Counted from the stretch's first letter, positions 31,031-42,034 are shown. The stretch: DNA of 64,000 nucleotides from Arion vulgaris (GCA_020796225.1 CM036775.1:741001-805000); one strand, 5' to 3'. Notes: a model not told the origin generated them from the letters alone. Numbers and translations: made by a program.

Positions 31031-31567
31031 TCTCTTCACCCTTCGCCCCTAGGGAAGCATAGGTCCTCAAACCAAGGTCTTCCAAGCCCGCCTATCCAAG
31101 GCCATCTTTTCCAGATCTTTCCACTCTCCCCCGTTTTTTGCATTCCATCTCTAACTCCCGTCTCCAGGTGTTTCTGGGTCTTCCTTACTTCTATTGCCCT
31201 GGGGTTCCATCGGAGAGCCTGTCTCACGATGCTGTCAGGGGTTTCCTCAGTGTGTGTCCTATCCATCGCCACCTTCTGCTCATTATCTCCTGTTCCACCT
31301 GTCCTTGTCCTGCCCTATCCCACAGTTCTCTGTTTGTGGTCTTGTCATACCATCTCAAATGGAGTATCCTGAGTAGGCATCTATTGATGAATGTCTGCAA
31401 CTTTTTGGTGTTCCCCTTAGTTGTTCTCCATGTCTCCGCTCCATATAGAAGGACAGACTTGACATTTGAATTAAATATCATTATCTTAGTTTTATTCCTG
31501 ATCATTCTTGAACTTCATATGTTCTTCAGAATGGCAAATGCTGATTTTCTTGGCTGTGGTTTCTGTA
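31031..31567 (-). mobile_element. LINE C-terminal end inserted in the 22-bp array
   Basis: On the minus strand: KSVLLYGAETWRTTKGNTKK, FINRCLLRILHLRWYDKTTN, and EIMSRRWRWIGHTLR. A frameshift follows, then SIVRQALRWNPRAIEV and a degraded end near 31031. Array units lie directly on both sides. Confidence 0.85.
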
Positions 31568-31640
31568 GCTATCTAGTAAATATCAATGTGCTATCTAGCA
31601 ATTGTTACTGTGCTACCTAGTAAATATCAATGTGCTATAT

Positions 31641-31869
31641 GAAAATGAAAATCCTGTTCAGGACGTAGCCATCAACAACAGTTAACGAGTCGTCGATTTT
31701 CTAGGCACCCGTTCAGTAGTTTGTCATTGCTTTCTGAATGGGGAAGTCTACTTTTACCGAGTGTAAAATCCAAGGAACTAATTGGTTTCCAAACGCCCAC
31801 CGCGGAGTTTGAACCTGGTACGCTTTGGTTGGGATCGAGCTCACTACTGCTTAAGCTACATACGCTCAC
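31641..31869 (-). mobile_element. tRNA-derived SINE, family 2, 10-bp target duplication
   Basis: TGTGCTATAT at 31631-31640 and 31870-31879 flanks the insert and belongs to the 22-bp array. The minus strand carries an A-box-like TAGCTTAAGCAG and B-box-like GGTTCAAACTC, then the family body. Confidence 0.85.
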
Positions 31870-31925
31870 TGTGCTATATAGCAATTCTTAATGGGCAATC
31901 TATCAACTGCTATTATGCTATAAGA

Positions 31926-32147
31926 ATCAAGTGTTGTGCCTGCCTGCGTCGGTAATCATGTCTCTCCATATCTCTCTCTCTCTCTCTCTCGCTCTCTCTC
32001 TCACCCTGATGTCGATTATCATTTCTGACGCAGCTCTCTTGTCGAACCACGATGTTAGATCATCCAACATCTTCTCCCTCTGTCTTCCTTGATATCTTTC
32101 CCTGCAAGTTATCCATTGCGCCAAATGTGCGAAACCTTCTCTTCGCA
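31926..32147 (-). mobile_element. LINE C-terminal fragment with (GA)n inside
   Basis: On the minus strand: ERYQGRQREKMLDDLTSWFD, then KRAASEMIIDIR. A (GAGA)n run then interrupts the frame before EIWRDMITDAGRHNT. The layout parallels the LINE tail at 4500-4680. Confidence 0.78.
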
Positions 32148-32540
32148 TTAACTGTGCTATCTAGCAATTAATTGTCATTGTGCTATCTAGCAATTAATTT
32201 GTATTGTGCTATCTAGCAATTAATTGGTAATGTGATGTGCTATCTAGCAATTAATTGGTAATGTGATGTGCTATCTAGCAATTATTAACGCGCTGTCTAT
32301 CAATTAATTGGTAATGTGATATCTAGCAATTATTGATGTACTATCCTGACTAGATAATTGATTATCAACTGTGCAAGAATTCTTCAAATGTTGTGAAACA
32401 CAATCCATGGCTGATGTCTTCACATTAGTCTCGACAAGCTTGAAGTCACATGTTGTACGTGCAGAACTGCATACCTGGGGAGCAGAATGAGCAGTCTAGT
32501 TACACAATTAGATTATTTTAGTTTAGTCGTTGGATCATCA

Positions 32541-32855
32541 TCACTGTACATCGAACCAATTAGTCCATAAGTGCTCTGATCTCATCCTCAGTATGTCTCT
32601 CAGCGCATGGCAACTAACGACACCAGTTCTATGTTGGTTTACTATTCTTCTTTGGCTACCAGTATAGTGTTCTTGTCTAGCTACACAACACTTGACTTTG
32701 AATTCTTGCAGTCTGGTTAGTGTTGTAGATTCTTGCAGTCTAGTTAGTGTTGTAGATTCTCTCACCACTATTACTCCAATCATGTACACGTCCTCTCTCC
32801 TTTAGGGTATTCTGAATATCAGCTTGGTCCATTGTTCGCCCGATTTTTATAGCAG
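32541..32855 (-). mobile_element. RNase-H-type retroposon C-terminus with a 27-bp duplication
   Basis: On the minus strand: GRTMDQADIQNTLKERGRV, then STTLTRLQE twice (27-bp in-frame duplication near 32700-32755), then VARQEHYTGSQRRIVNQHRT and GVVSCHALRDILRMRSEHLW. Its 3' end passes GATGATGATCCAACGACTAA, then ACTAAAAT, i.e. a CTAAA-type tail. Confidence 0.78.
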
Positions 32856-33095
32856 CCTTACCTGCAAACGACGAAAAGAGACAAGTCCTTATGTGGTCAC
32901 AAGTTGGGAAAATAAAACGTGGAAGACCTAAAACCACTCTTCGAAGAACAATCCTAGAAGAAAGTAAACTATTAGAATGTAAAACCATACAAGATCTCCA
33001 ACTGCTAGCAACGAACCGCATCACATGGAGATCTAAAACCTCTGCCCTTATGTGCTGCCTTTGGCACAGAAAGGAACACACTAACAAACTTACCT
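32856..33095 (+). mobile_element. LINE C-terminal fragment, plus strand
   Basis: It encodes QVGKIKRGRPKTTLRRTILE, then LQLLATNRITWRSKTSALM. The KRGRPKTTLRRT block is the usual basic segment near the end of such polyproteins. It abuts the preceding element in opposite orientation. Confidence 0.75.
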
Positions 33096-33275
33096 GCAAG
33101 CATGTCAGAGCGTTCATTTCTTTTTACACCTGCATGTTAAACAATGAGCCACGGGAATCCTCAGCATGTTTACCTTTCTAAATCTGACTAAGCACAAATA
33201 GATCTACCAGGATTGCCACCTTATCTTTAACTCGCTTGATTTTATTGAGTCTGAGTCTGACTTCCCAGTTCTCAG

Positions 33276-33358
33276 ATCAGTGGTCAAAGTTCGTCAGTGG
33301 TCAAAGTTCATCAGTGGTCAAAGTTCATCAGTGGTCAAAGTTCATCAGTGGTCAAACT
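33276..33358. repeat. 17-bp tandem repeat, about 5 copies
   Basis: The unit is CATCAGTGGTCAAAGTT, with a CGTC start and a CAAACTT end. Confidence 0.94.
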
Positions 33359-33479
33359 TCCTTACAGTTGATGTGTTCTGAGAGAGTATCAAAACAAATG
33401 ACTGACTCCCATGAACCAAGTTTTCTTATATAGGCCGGTCACTCAATGCATAAATTACACGTCATTTGACTAGAGTATT

Positions 33480-33630
33480 GCATAAAGAACAAACTCCGGA
33501 GCTCCAGCAACAACCCGAAGAGATTTTCTGACAAAAAATGAACTTGTGCACTGAACGACGTCATTCGAGTTGGAACTCACGATCTTTGAACAACAAGACT
33601 AAACGCTACATGAAACACTCACCCAACCTC
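33480..33630 (-). mobile_element. SINE family 1, diverged
   Basis: ACAAACTCCGGAGCTCCAGC, then AACAACCCGAAGAGATTTTC, matches the family-1 body. The tRNA-like head (about 33565-33620) is degraded. Confidence 0.6.
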
Positions 33631-33704
33631 CACGTCCTCAACCTGTTTCCCAGATTATCCCAGTTCTCAGATAAATTTATAATTAATCATACGTAACAAT
33701 TCAG

Positions 33705-34385
33705 AGGTAGCAATTTGTAATAAATAAGAGTTAACAATTTGTAACAATTAATATATAGCAATTTGTAACAATTAATATATTGCAATTTGTAACAATTAAT
33801 ATATAACAAGTTGTAACAATTAATATATTGCAATTTGTAACAATTAACATATAGCAACTTGTAACAATTAATATATAGCAATTTGTAACAATTAATATAT
33901 AACAATTTGTAACAATTAATATATAGCAATTTGTAACAATTAAAATAGAACAATTTGTAACAATTAAAATAGAACAATTTGTAACAATTAAAATATAACA
34001 ATTTGTAACAATTAAAATAGAACAATTTGTAACAATTAAAATAGAACAATTTGTAACAATTAAGATAAAACAATTTGTAACAATTAAAATATAGCAATTT
34101 GTAACAATTAATATATAGCAATTTGTAACAATTAATATATATATCAATTTGTAACAATTAAAATAGAACAATTTGTAACAATTAAAATAGAACAATTTGT
34201 AACAATTAAAATAGAACAATTTGTAACAATTAAAATAAAACAATTTGTAACAATTAAAATATAGCAATTTGTAATAATTAATATATAGCAATTTTTAACA
34301 ATTAATATATAGCAATTTGTAACAATTAAAATAGAACAATTTGTAACAATTAAAATCTAGCAATTTGTAACAATTAAAATCTAGA
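33705..34385. repeat. 24-bp AT-rich minisatellite, about 28 copies
   Basis: The core is AACAATTTGTAACAATTAAA, then ATAG; left units have AATATATAG. The units are partly self-complementary (AATTTGT with AACAATT). Confidence 0.95.
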
Positions 34386-34497
34386 GCAACAGCTGTAATT
34401 TATAATGTGTAACGAATAATTCCAAGGTCAGAAACAATGTTCGAATTTGCGAGCAAACGTATTGCATTCAATGTCCGACGAATTGTATTCTTCAGTC

Positions 34498-34872
34498 ACC
34501 CAGGCTGTACTATAACTGCACCCAGGCTGTACTATAACTGCACCCAGGCTGTACTATAACTGCACCCAGGCTGTACTATAACTGCACCCAGGATGTACTA
34601 TAACTGCACCCAGGCTGTACTATAACTGCACCCAGGCTGTACTATAACTGCACCCAGGCTGTACTATAACTGCACCCAGGCTGTACTATAACTGCACCCA
34701 GGCTGTACTATAACTGCACCCAGGTTGTACTATAACTGCACCCAGGCTGTACTATAACTGCACCCAGGCTGTACTATAACTGCACCCAGGCTGTACTATA
34801 ACTGCACCCAGGCTGTACTATAACTGCACCCAGGCTGTACTATAACTTCACCCAGGATGTACTATAACTTCA
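34498..34872. repeat. 22-bp minisatellite, 17 copies
   Basis: The core is CACCCAGGCTGTACTATAAC, then TG. Near-identical units; the right-hand ones end in TTCAC. Confidence 0.96.
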
Positions 34873-35084
34873 CTGGAAAATGCTGAATATTTGGTCTCAA
34901 TTGGAATCATAATAAAAGATACTGTTTGTCATTTGTCGCTGATATTTTCAATTGGTTGAGATGATCGAAAGTAGATGGGATCGACACATTTTAGCATTGC
35001 ACTGGTTTCAGTTGAAGTTTGAACAGTTTAAAATGATTCCACAAACAATAGAAAAAGTAACTATCATAAAAAATCACATCATCA

Positions 35085-35450
35085 TCATCAAGGTGCGTAT
35101 CCTTTATTAGGACGTTGCTCTCTTTGCAGCGCATCTGAAATTCACTCTGTCTCTGAACTGGGTGAAACAGCCAGTTCATCCACTTCGTCGATGGTCATAT
35201 TCATGGTTTCTTGAAGCCATCTTCTTCTTGGTCTGCCTCTGTCTCTGTGTCCTGGGACCCAGTCCTCTAATATTGTTCTCTCTAGGTCATCCTGACGCTT
35301 GATGTGACCAAAGTATCTAATTTTCTGTATAGTATGTTGTTTATCAGCCAATTGTCTTTAACATTTAATTCTTTCATGACATCAGTGTTCTTTCTTTTTC
35401 TGTCCATGGTATTCGTAGGATCTTTCTGTAGCATTTAGTTTCGAAGGACA
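35085..35450 (-). mobile_element. LINE C-terminal end
   Basis: On the minus strand: IQKIRYFGHIKRQDDLERTI, LEDWVPGHRDRGRPRRRWLQ, then ETMNMTIDEVDELAVS. An (ATG)n tail lies at 35082-35090. Upstream, KCYRKILRIPWT is present in another frame, showing a frameshift near 35345. Confidence 0.82.
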
Positions 35451-35454
35451 TACA

Positions 35455-35950
35455 CACACTAAATCAAAGTGAAACTAAACTAAAACAAACTAAAAAAACT
35501 AAATCAAACTAAATCAAAGCTAAACTAAACTAAAACAAAGCTAAACTAAACTAAAACAAACTAAAAAAGGGCTAAACAGGTTTCCCATATGGCTCCGACT
35601 GTTTGGGTATAAATAGTACGTCATCGGTCAAGTGTTGCACAAAGCACGAACTCCGCAGCTCCAGCAACAATCACGGGGATTTCATGAAGAAATTGCATAC
35701 CTGACTTGGTACGGATTCGAACTCCCAGCCTTTACAAAACATCCAAACGTCCCCCCACCCTCCTTCCCCATAAGAACTAAACTAAATTCAAATAAACTAA
35801 ACTAAATTCAAATAAACTAAACTAAACTAAGCTAAACTAAAATAAACGAAACTAAACTCAACTAAAATAAAATAAAATAAACTAAAATGAACTAAAATAA
35901 ACTAAACTAAAATAAACTAAACTAAAATAAACTAAACTAAACTAAACTAA
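35455..35950. repeat. AAACT-rich tandem tract, split by a SINE
   Basis: Variable (AAACTAAACT)n at 35455-35600 and 35760-35950, with AAACTAAAACAAACT variants. A family-1 SINE and a C-rich block lie between. Confidence 0.85.
35625..35745 (-). mobile_element. SINE family 1
   Basis: GCACGAACTCCGCAGCTCCA, then GCAACAATCACGGGGATTTC, is the body. GATTCGAACTCCC is the complement of a B-box (about 35707-35719). The A-box end is lost in the C-rich block. Confidence 0.7.
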
Positions 35951-36145
35951 TTGCTGTATTTTTAAAGATGATATGCGGATTATATTCTTAATTTTCAACC
36001 GTTGAAATATCTTAATGTTATTTGAACTCTCAATTTACAGCTGGGCTTTGATATTTGGGTATTATAAGAGACAAGACACCAGGACAAAATGAAACGTTAC
36101 AATGGACGCCTAGGCAAAACACTCCTTCTTCTTCTCTTCCACCAT

Positions 36146-36830
36146 TTACTTCTTTATATAAGTGTTGGAAAGGGGGTGTAGTGATCTTGTGTGGGCTTGT
36201 TTTAAGGCACTTTGTAAGCTGCTATTCATTTTCTTAAGGCTGTTCTTGATGCCGTCGCTCCATCTTTTGCGTGGTCTTCCTCTTGCTTTGTACTCGTTAT
36301 ACTTTTTCTGTTTGGCTCTCTGTGATAGGCGATACCAGGACGTTCTTGTCAGGTGTCCAAACCATTTAATCTGTGGTTCTTTTATGAATTGCATGACTGG
36401 TTTCACATGCAGTTTTCTTCTGATTTCTTTATCTGGTTGCATGACTGGTTTCACATGCAGTATTCTTCTGATTTCTTTATCTGGTTGCATGACTGGTTTC
36501 ACATGCAGTATTCTTCTGATTTCTTTATCTGGTTGCATGACTGGTTTCACATGCAGTATTCTTCTGATTTCTTTATCTGGTTGCATGACTGGTTTCACAT
36601 GCAGTATTCTTCTGATTTCTTTATCTGGTTGCATGACTGGTTTCACATGCAGTATTCTTTTGATTTCTTTATCTGGTTGCATGACTGGTTTCACATGCAG
36701 TATTCTTCTGATTTCTTTATCTGGTTGCATGACTGGTTTCACATGCAGTATTCTTTTGATTTCTTTATCTGGTTGCATGACTGGTTTCACATGCAGTATT
36801 CTTCTGATTTCGTTATCTGGTTGCTATGCA
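36146..36830 (-). mobile_element. LINE C-terminus with in-frame 48-bp expansion
   Basis: The minus-strand frame (214 codons) starts in repeated KEIRRILHVKPVMQPD, then passes without interruption into VKPVMQFIKEPQIKWFGHLT, NEYKARGRPRKRWSDGIKN and a stop. The LINE-like VKPVMQF... segment is the last repeat unit, so the array copies part of the LINE protein. The family matches 18150 (RKKVGTKPCLNYIEKQ). Confidence 0.87.
36390..36822. repeat. 48-bp minisatellite within the LINE frame, about 9 copies
   Basis: The core is TGCATGACTGGTTTCACATG, then CAGTATTCTTCTGATTTC. The period is a multiple of 3 and the LINE frame stays open. Confidence 0.95.
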
Positions 36831-37094
36831 AAGGACAACAAGACAAAACAGGCAATAATAGAAAAGTAACACTAAAAAAAGCAACCAAGACGAAACACAA
36901 ACTAAAAACTGTTTACAAAAGTACTCACTTCACTCGCGTCTATACTTTAGATATGGTCTCATCTTGCTCTGTCGTCGCTGCGAATCTATGGCGTAGGGTG
37001 CCCCTTTGTACAAACTACTTGAACTTCTAAAGATAAAAACAAGATGTTTACTTCTTATCTCCGTTAAATTACATTTTCTGAGTTTGAGAACTTT
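36823..37094. other. Unique or unrecognised stretch
   Basis: A-rich sequence, then a 37-kb segment with a short minus-strand frame. No matched splice sites or known motif. Confidence 0.4.
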
Positions 37095-37985
37095 GATTGG
37101 CATGTTTCTGTTAGTTTTGTTCTTTGTTTCTTCCCATGGTGTCAAGTGTTTCTGTTAGTTCTGCTCTTTGTTCCTTCCCATGGTATCAAGTGTTTCTGTT
37201 AGTTTTGCTCTTTCTTCCTTCCAATGGTGTCAAGTGTTTCTGTTAGTTTTGCTCTTTCTTCCTTCCAATGGTGTCAAGTGTTTCTGTTAGTTTTGCTCTT
37301 TCTTCCTTCCAATTGTGTCAAGTGTTTCTGTTAGTTTTGCTCTTTCTTCCTTCCAATGGTGTCAAGTGTTTCTGTTAGTTTTGCTCTTTGTTTCTTCCCA
37401 TGGTGTCAAGTGTTTCTGTTAGTTTTGCTCTTTGTTCCTTCCAATGGTGTCAAGTGTTTCTGTTAGTTTTGCTCTTTCTTCCTTCCAATGGTGTCAAGTG
37501 TTTCTGTTAGTTTTGCTCTTTCTTCCTTCCAATGGTGTCAAGTGTTTCTGTTAGTTTTGCTCTTTCTTCCTTCCAATGGTGTCAAGTGTTTCTGTTAGTT
37601 TTGCTCTTTGTTTCTTCCCATGGTGTCAAGTGTTTCTGTTAGTTTTGCTCTTTGTTTCTTCCCATGGTGTCAAGTGTTTCTGTTAGTTTTGCTCTTTGTT
37701 TCTTCCCATGGTGTCAAGTGTTTCTGTTAGTTTTGCTCTTTGTTCCTTCCCATGGTGTCAAGTGTTTCTGTTAGTTTTGCTCTTTGTTTCTTCCCATGGT
37801 GTCAAGTGTTTCTGTTAGTTTTGTTCTTTGTTTCTTCCCATGGTGTCAAGTGTTTCTGTTCGTTTTGCTCTTTGTTTCTTCCCATGGTGTCAAGTGTTTC
37901 TGTTAGTTTTGCTCTTTGTTTCTTCCCATGGTGTCAAGTGTTTCTGTTAGTTTTGCTCTTTGTTTCTTCCCATGGTGTCAAGACA
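37095..37985. repeat. 44-bp minisatellite, about 20 copies
   Basis: The core is GTCAAGTGTTTCTGTTAGTT, then TTGCTCTTTG. Two unit types (TTTCTTCCCATG and TTCCTTCCAATG) form blocks. Confidence 0.96.
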
Positions 37986-38176
37986 AATGTCTTTACTGAT
38001 TGTAATACCTCTTTTTAGTGCGATGTAGGACGAGGAGGAGACGGGGCGACGGGAGGGAGCATGGGTCTGTGAAAATTAATTGCTCCATGACTAGTGCAAT
38101 TGCCGCGAAACTGTTCAGGTTAGAATTATTTCTTCATGCCCCCAACCGAAAAAATATCCTTGGCTCTACCGGGAAT

Positions 38177-38430
38177 TCTTCTTCTTCTTACGCTCCATAT
38201 CGACCACTTGTTAAACCATTCTGTGTCATTTGTATATGATCTGAGCATAAGAGCGATCGTACATTGTGCCAGTTATGCACCTACAAGTAGACCAGCACAC
38301 CTGATTTCTGCGATACTTTTTATTTATTAAGATAGCTTCCTAGGTTCTACATCATTGGCCTCTTACAAAAAGCCTTGTAGGTAGCAGTGGTACTATTCTT
38401 TTGCTTTCCTTGTGGACCCTGGCACCACAC
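38177..38430 (-). mobile_element. SINE family A
   Basis: It starts with CTTCTTCTTCTTACGCTCCA (complement of the (GAA)n end), runs through the complement of the TCGCTCTTATGCTCAGATCA region, and ends near CCCTGGCACCACAC. Confidence 0.85.
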
Positions 38431-38555
38431 GGATGGGACCCTTCCGGGAATTGAACATGGGGCTACTGAATGATAGCTTACTCTCTAATTCATTCCACCA
38501 AGCGATCCTCATGCTAGAGATACCCTCAATGAACATCGCTTCTCAGCTTTCTAGC

Positions 38556-38665
38556 TAAGATCAAAGTACAGTGCCCAACGCTTGCCTACAGTACAGTGCC
38601 CAACGCTTGCCCAAAGTACAGTGCCCAACGCTTGCCTACAGTACAGTGCCCAACGCTTGCTAACA
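38556..38665. repeat. 25-bp tandem repeat, 4 copies
   Basis: The core is GTACAGTGCCCAACGCTTGC, then CTACA. Confidence 0.95.
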
Positions 38666-38734
38666 GATCATAAGATGGGAGTCTTGATATAGCCAATTGA
38701 CACACTCTAATACACAAATTCTAATTCATCGAAA

Positions 38735-39290
38735 ATTCAAGAAGGCAAGACAAACTTTTACAATGCTCAACAAAATTTGGAAAACAAAAGGACCAAGTCT
38801 TAGGACAAAACTTAAAATATATAGAAGTAATGTACTGTGAGTGCTATTATACAGTAGTGAATGCTGGAAGAAGTAATATACTGGGAGTGCTATTATACAG
38901 TAGTGAATGCTGGAAAATGACCCAACACATAATGCACAAGTTGGAGACATTTCAGAATAAATGTTTAAGAACAATCCTGCAAATTTTCTGGCCAAATACC
39001 ATAACAAATGAGAAGCTTTTGAAACGAACAGACTGTGCAACCTTGGAGACTATTATTAAGAGATGAAGATGGAGATGGTTTGGACATGTATGTCGTATGT
39101 CAGTGGGGGCATTGACTAGGACAGCTCTCAGATGGACAGCGGATGGGAAGAGAAGGTCTGGACGTCCAAAGGAAACATGGAGAAGAACAGTGGAGAGAGA
39201 GTTGAAGGAGTGTGGCCTGACGTGGAAGACGGTTGATAGAAAGGCAGCAGAACGGCAACAGTGAAAGTCTCTTGTGTAAGCCTTATGTGT
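38735..39290 (+). mobile_element. LINE C-terminal end with a 46-bp internal duplication
   Basis: It encodes YSSECWKMTQHIMHKLETFQ, NKCLRTILQIFWPNTITNEK, then after a stop RWRWFGHVCRMS and GKRRSGRPKETWRRTVEREL. The segment around CTATTATACAGTAGTGAATG is duplicated (units at 38823 and 38869). 46 is not a multiple of 3, so the duplication breaks the frame. Confidence 0.84.
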
Positions 39291-39711
39291 CAGTCGGGAC
39301 ACAAAGAGGATATAGAATACACAAAACTTGGATTCTTCGAAATAAGTTAATTCGTATCTGTCATGCTTGTTGGTCTACACGTTGCAACATAACCAAAACA
39401 ATGTTCGTCCTTGGGTTAAAAGTGCGTGCCTCGGCTTAAGACGCTTGAATTCCCTCCTAAAAAAACACACAATCTAATATACACAATCAACAAGCTCCAG
39501 ACAGCTTCTCTCCGAAAGGATGAGACACTCGGATCTTGTCCACCAGTTGCGACACTGCGGAGTAGACTCTATTGTCTATTGTCTATTCCCAGGCGGAAAA
39601 TGTAGTTGGTTGTCCATTCTTGCCGTTAAGCGTAGGGATGGGAGCTTTAATTTGCGTTATATGGCTAGATGTGTTGTTGTGTTATATCTGTGTTTATTTA
39701 GTGTGGTCTTG
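39291..39711. other. Unique stretch
   Basis: No element or exon is recognised. GTCTATTGTCTATT near 39573 foreshadows the adjacent 31-bp array. Confidence 0.4.
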
Positions 39712-39833
39712 ATATTGTCTATCCATCTCTGCCGGGTAGAGTCTATTGTCTATTCATCTCTGCCGGGTAGAGTCTATTGTCTATCCATCTGTGCCGGGTA
39801 GAGTCTATTGTCTATTCATCTCTGCCGGGTAGA
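39712..39833. repeat. 31-bp tandem repeat, 4 copies
   Basis: The core is CTGCCGGGTAGAGTCTATTG, then TCTATTCATCT. Confidence 0.94.
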
Positions 39834-39884
39834 GTGCATAACAAAAATATCGATTGTACTCTGTTTTACTGAGTACGAATTAGC

Positions 39885-40185
39885 GTAATTACACAGAGCA
39901 ATAATTACATAGAGCAATAACTACATAGAGCAATAATTACATAGAGCAATAATTACACAGAGCAATAATTACATAGATCAATAATTACATAGAGCAATAA
40001 TTACACAGAGCAATAATTACACAGAGCAATAATTACATAGAGCAATAATTACATAGAGCAATAATTACACAGAGCAATAATTACACAGAGCAATAATTAC
40101 ATAGAGCAATAATTACACAGAGCAATAATTACACAGAGCAATAATTACACAGAGCAATAATTACATAGAGCAATAATTACATAAA
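39885..40185. repeat. 16-bp minisatellite, about 18 copies
   Basis: The unit is AGCAATAATTACACAG, with a CATAG variant in irregular alternation. It abuts an RNase-H-type retroposon fragment. Confidence 0.95.
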
Positions 40186-40198
40186 TCATCATTTTTGT

Positions 40199-40418
40199 CG
40201 TAATGCACGCAGAAGTCAGGAGTAATGAACGAGCTGATAGATTGGTTGGCATGGCTACCATATCAGAGGGAGATACAATGAACCGAAGTATCATTCTTAA
40301 CACATTGACAGTGTCATTCCGAGCAGAAGAGTTTCAAGGTTGTGAATCCCAGTCGCTGACCACATCAAGAGAGATGGATGTCGATATTGGTACAGCCCGA
40401 AAAGAACGACATACCTAA
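40199..40418 (+). mobile_element. RNase-H-type retroposon C-terminal fragment
   Basis: HAEVRSNERADRLVGMATIS resembles the end of a retroelement RNase H domain (H-x4-N-E-x-A-D). It is followed by MNRSIILNTLTVSFRAEEFQ and TARKERHT, paralleling the fragments at 30605, 32541 and 63645. Confidence 0.78.
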
Positions 40419-40621
40419 TATGTAGAAAGATTAATTAATCAAAATCAAACTGACGTGTTGGGGCGCTGAACTCTGGAAGGTGGGGGCGCTGAACTCTGGC
40501 GTGTTGGGGCCCTGAACTCTGCTGTGCGCTGCTGGATTTGTTGAGGCGGAGATCGAAGAATCTATGTACATGTCCAGAATGATGTAATGATAGTGTATGT
40601 GAATAACTGGTAAATAACGAA

Positions 40622-40765
40622 ACACGTACAAACAAAGTACTATAGTTTTACAAAATACAGAAACAGTGACGATAAACAGCAACGTTTCGACCAACAAGGC
40701 CTTTATCAAGCAAACGAACAAACAGGAGTGACAAATTAAAATGAAACACAAATGGACGACCAAAT
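40622..40765 (-). repeat. Fold-back family (FB) element, single arm
   Basis: AGTTTTACAAAATACAGAAAC, with GCAACGTTTCGACCAACAAG and GCCTTTATCAAGCAAACGAA, matches the left arm of 14783. No opposing arm follows. Confidence 0.72.
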
Positions 40766-40884
40766 ACAAACGTATCTAAGGAAAATCTGGAATAAAAACG
40801 AATAACGAAATAAATGTAACACAAAAACACACATAAAAACTAGAAATAGAGCGGAAAAGGAACAATGAAACATCTAGTAAATAT

Positions 40885-41050
40885 ATAACTTGAATACATG
40901 CAACATATACCCATATAGATTACAAAGCATGGGAAGAGAAAGTACTAAGAAGCATAAGAATGGAATATAACATGAATACATGCAACATAAACCCATTTAG
41001 ATTACAAAGCATGGGAAGAGAAAGTACTAAGAAGCATAAGAATGTAATAC
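40885..41050. repeat. 82-bp tandem duplication
   Basis: TGAATACATGCAACATA at 40891 and 40973 begins two copies that both run through AAGCATGGGAAGAGAAAGTA. Confidence 0.92.
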
Positions 41051-41184
41051 GTTGAGCCCGCGTGGTCGCAAGGTACCATACAAAGAAATCAACCGATTCT
41101 CCATAGCAAATCGACTAAGTTCCTCTGATGATCGTACGTGTTTCACTATTTACCAAGTTTGACTGCAGTCTTCCACCTTATGTT

Positions 41185-41300
41185 GAATAACTGGTAGAGC
41201 GTTTGCTTATACATTCAGAAATAAGAGAACTCTGTGTTCAATCCCATACTTGTCATTCCACACGTGAGAAAAGGAATTAGTACGCCTACCTCTGGCAGAC
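41185..41300 (+). mobile_element. tRNA-derived SINE, family C
   Basis: An A-box TGGTAGAGCGT (41192-41202) and B-box TGTTCAATCCC (41235-41245) fit RNA polymerase III promoter spacing. ATACTTGTCATTCCACACG follows, as at 21555. Confidence 0.65.
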
Positions 41301-41370
41301 GAGGCAATAGAAATAGGAAGTGATATCATATCAAAGGTCTGAGAAAAATATCTCAAGGAAAGTTTCATCA

Positions 41371-41442
41371 CATTGTTCATTGTTCATTGTTCATTGTTCA
41401 TTGTTCATTGTTCATTGTTCATTCTTCATTGTTCATTGTTCT
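41371..41442. repeat. 7-bp microsatellite-like repeat
   Basis: The unit is ATTGTTC, about 10 copies, one with ATTCTTC. Confidence 0.95.
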
Positions 41443-41454
41443 GTTTTTTAAATA

Positions 41455-41880
41455 TTATCGATATCAGGGAAGACTGCAGTAAAACTATATAGCAATGGAA
41501 GAACACATAAGGGAAGACTGCAGTAAAACTATATAGCAATGGAGGAACACATAAGGGAAGACTGCAGTAAAACTATGTAGCAATGGAGGAACACATAAAA
41601 ATACGGTACTGTAGTTTTACAAGACACAAAAACAATAACAACACATAGCAATGTTTCGACCAAAAGGTCTTTATCACGCAAAGAATGCAACAGAAGTGAA
41701 GAATTTCACTTCTTTGACAATAAGTAATTTATAGTCTGATTCTATATCTAGTATGTTGTGAAAGAAGTGACTTCTGTTCTCCACTTCTGTTGTATACTTT
41801 ACTTGATAAAGACCTTTTGGTCGAAACGTTGCTGTGTATTGTTATTGTTTGTGTATTTTGTAAAACTACAGTATTCTGTT
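41455..41880. repeat. Fold-back (FB) element with long hairpin and 44-bp array
   Basis: The left part is three 44-bp copies of GGGAAGACTGCAGTAAAACT, then ATATAGCAATGG. From TACTGTAGTTTTACAAGACA (41607) the sequence pairs with its own reverse complement ending at 41873. The arms (about 41607-41722 and 41757-41873, roughly 115 bp with mismatches) include GTTTCGACCAAAAGGTCTTT; the loop is about 35 bp. Confidence 0.85.
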
Positions 41881-42000
41881 TTGAAGTAGCAGCTTGTCAT
41901 TTTACCAACGCTGGTTGTTAATGAGCAAGGGATTTGAACCGCCATCAGTATAATTTCTAGAACTTGCTTAGGGCAGCAGGTGGCATTTCATCTTACAGAC

Positions 42001-42034
<34 letters not shown>

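Larger units (their letters stand above)
29355..32345. repeat. 22/44-bp minisatellite broken into five blocks by insertions
   Basis: Blocks at 29355-29420, 30920-31030, 31568-31640, 31870-31925 and 32148-32345 share the unit TAGCAATTGTTACTGTGCTA (22 bp; 44-bp dimers with TAGTAAATATCAATGTGC). The gaps hold retroposed sequences listed separately, so one array was split repeatedly. Confidence 0.85.

Noticed and set aside
32891..33181. Host gene start at a 96-codon frame
   Set aside because: The KRGRPKTTLRRT segment is a LINE tail signature and the frame starts inside the element.
41185..41250. Functional tRNA gene
   Set aside because: A and B boxes are present, but no full cloverleaf with paired acceptor stem was found, and the sequence recurs as a dispersed repeat. 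The same holds at 12800-12870, 46850-46905 and 61245-61300.
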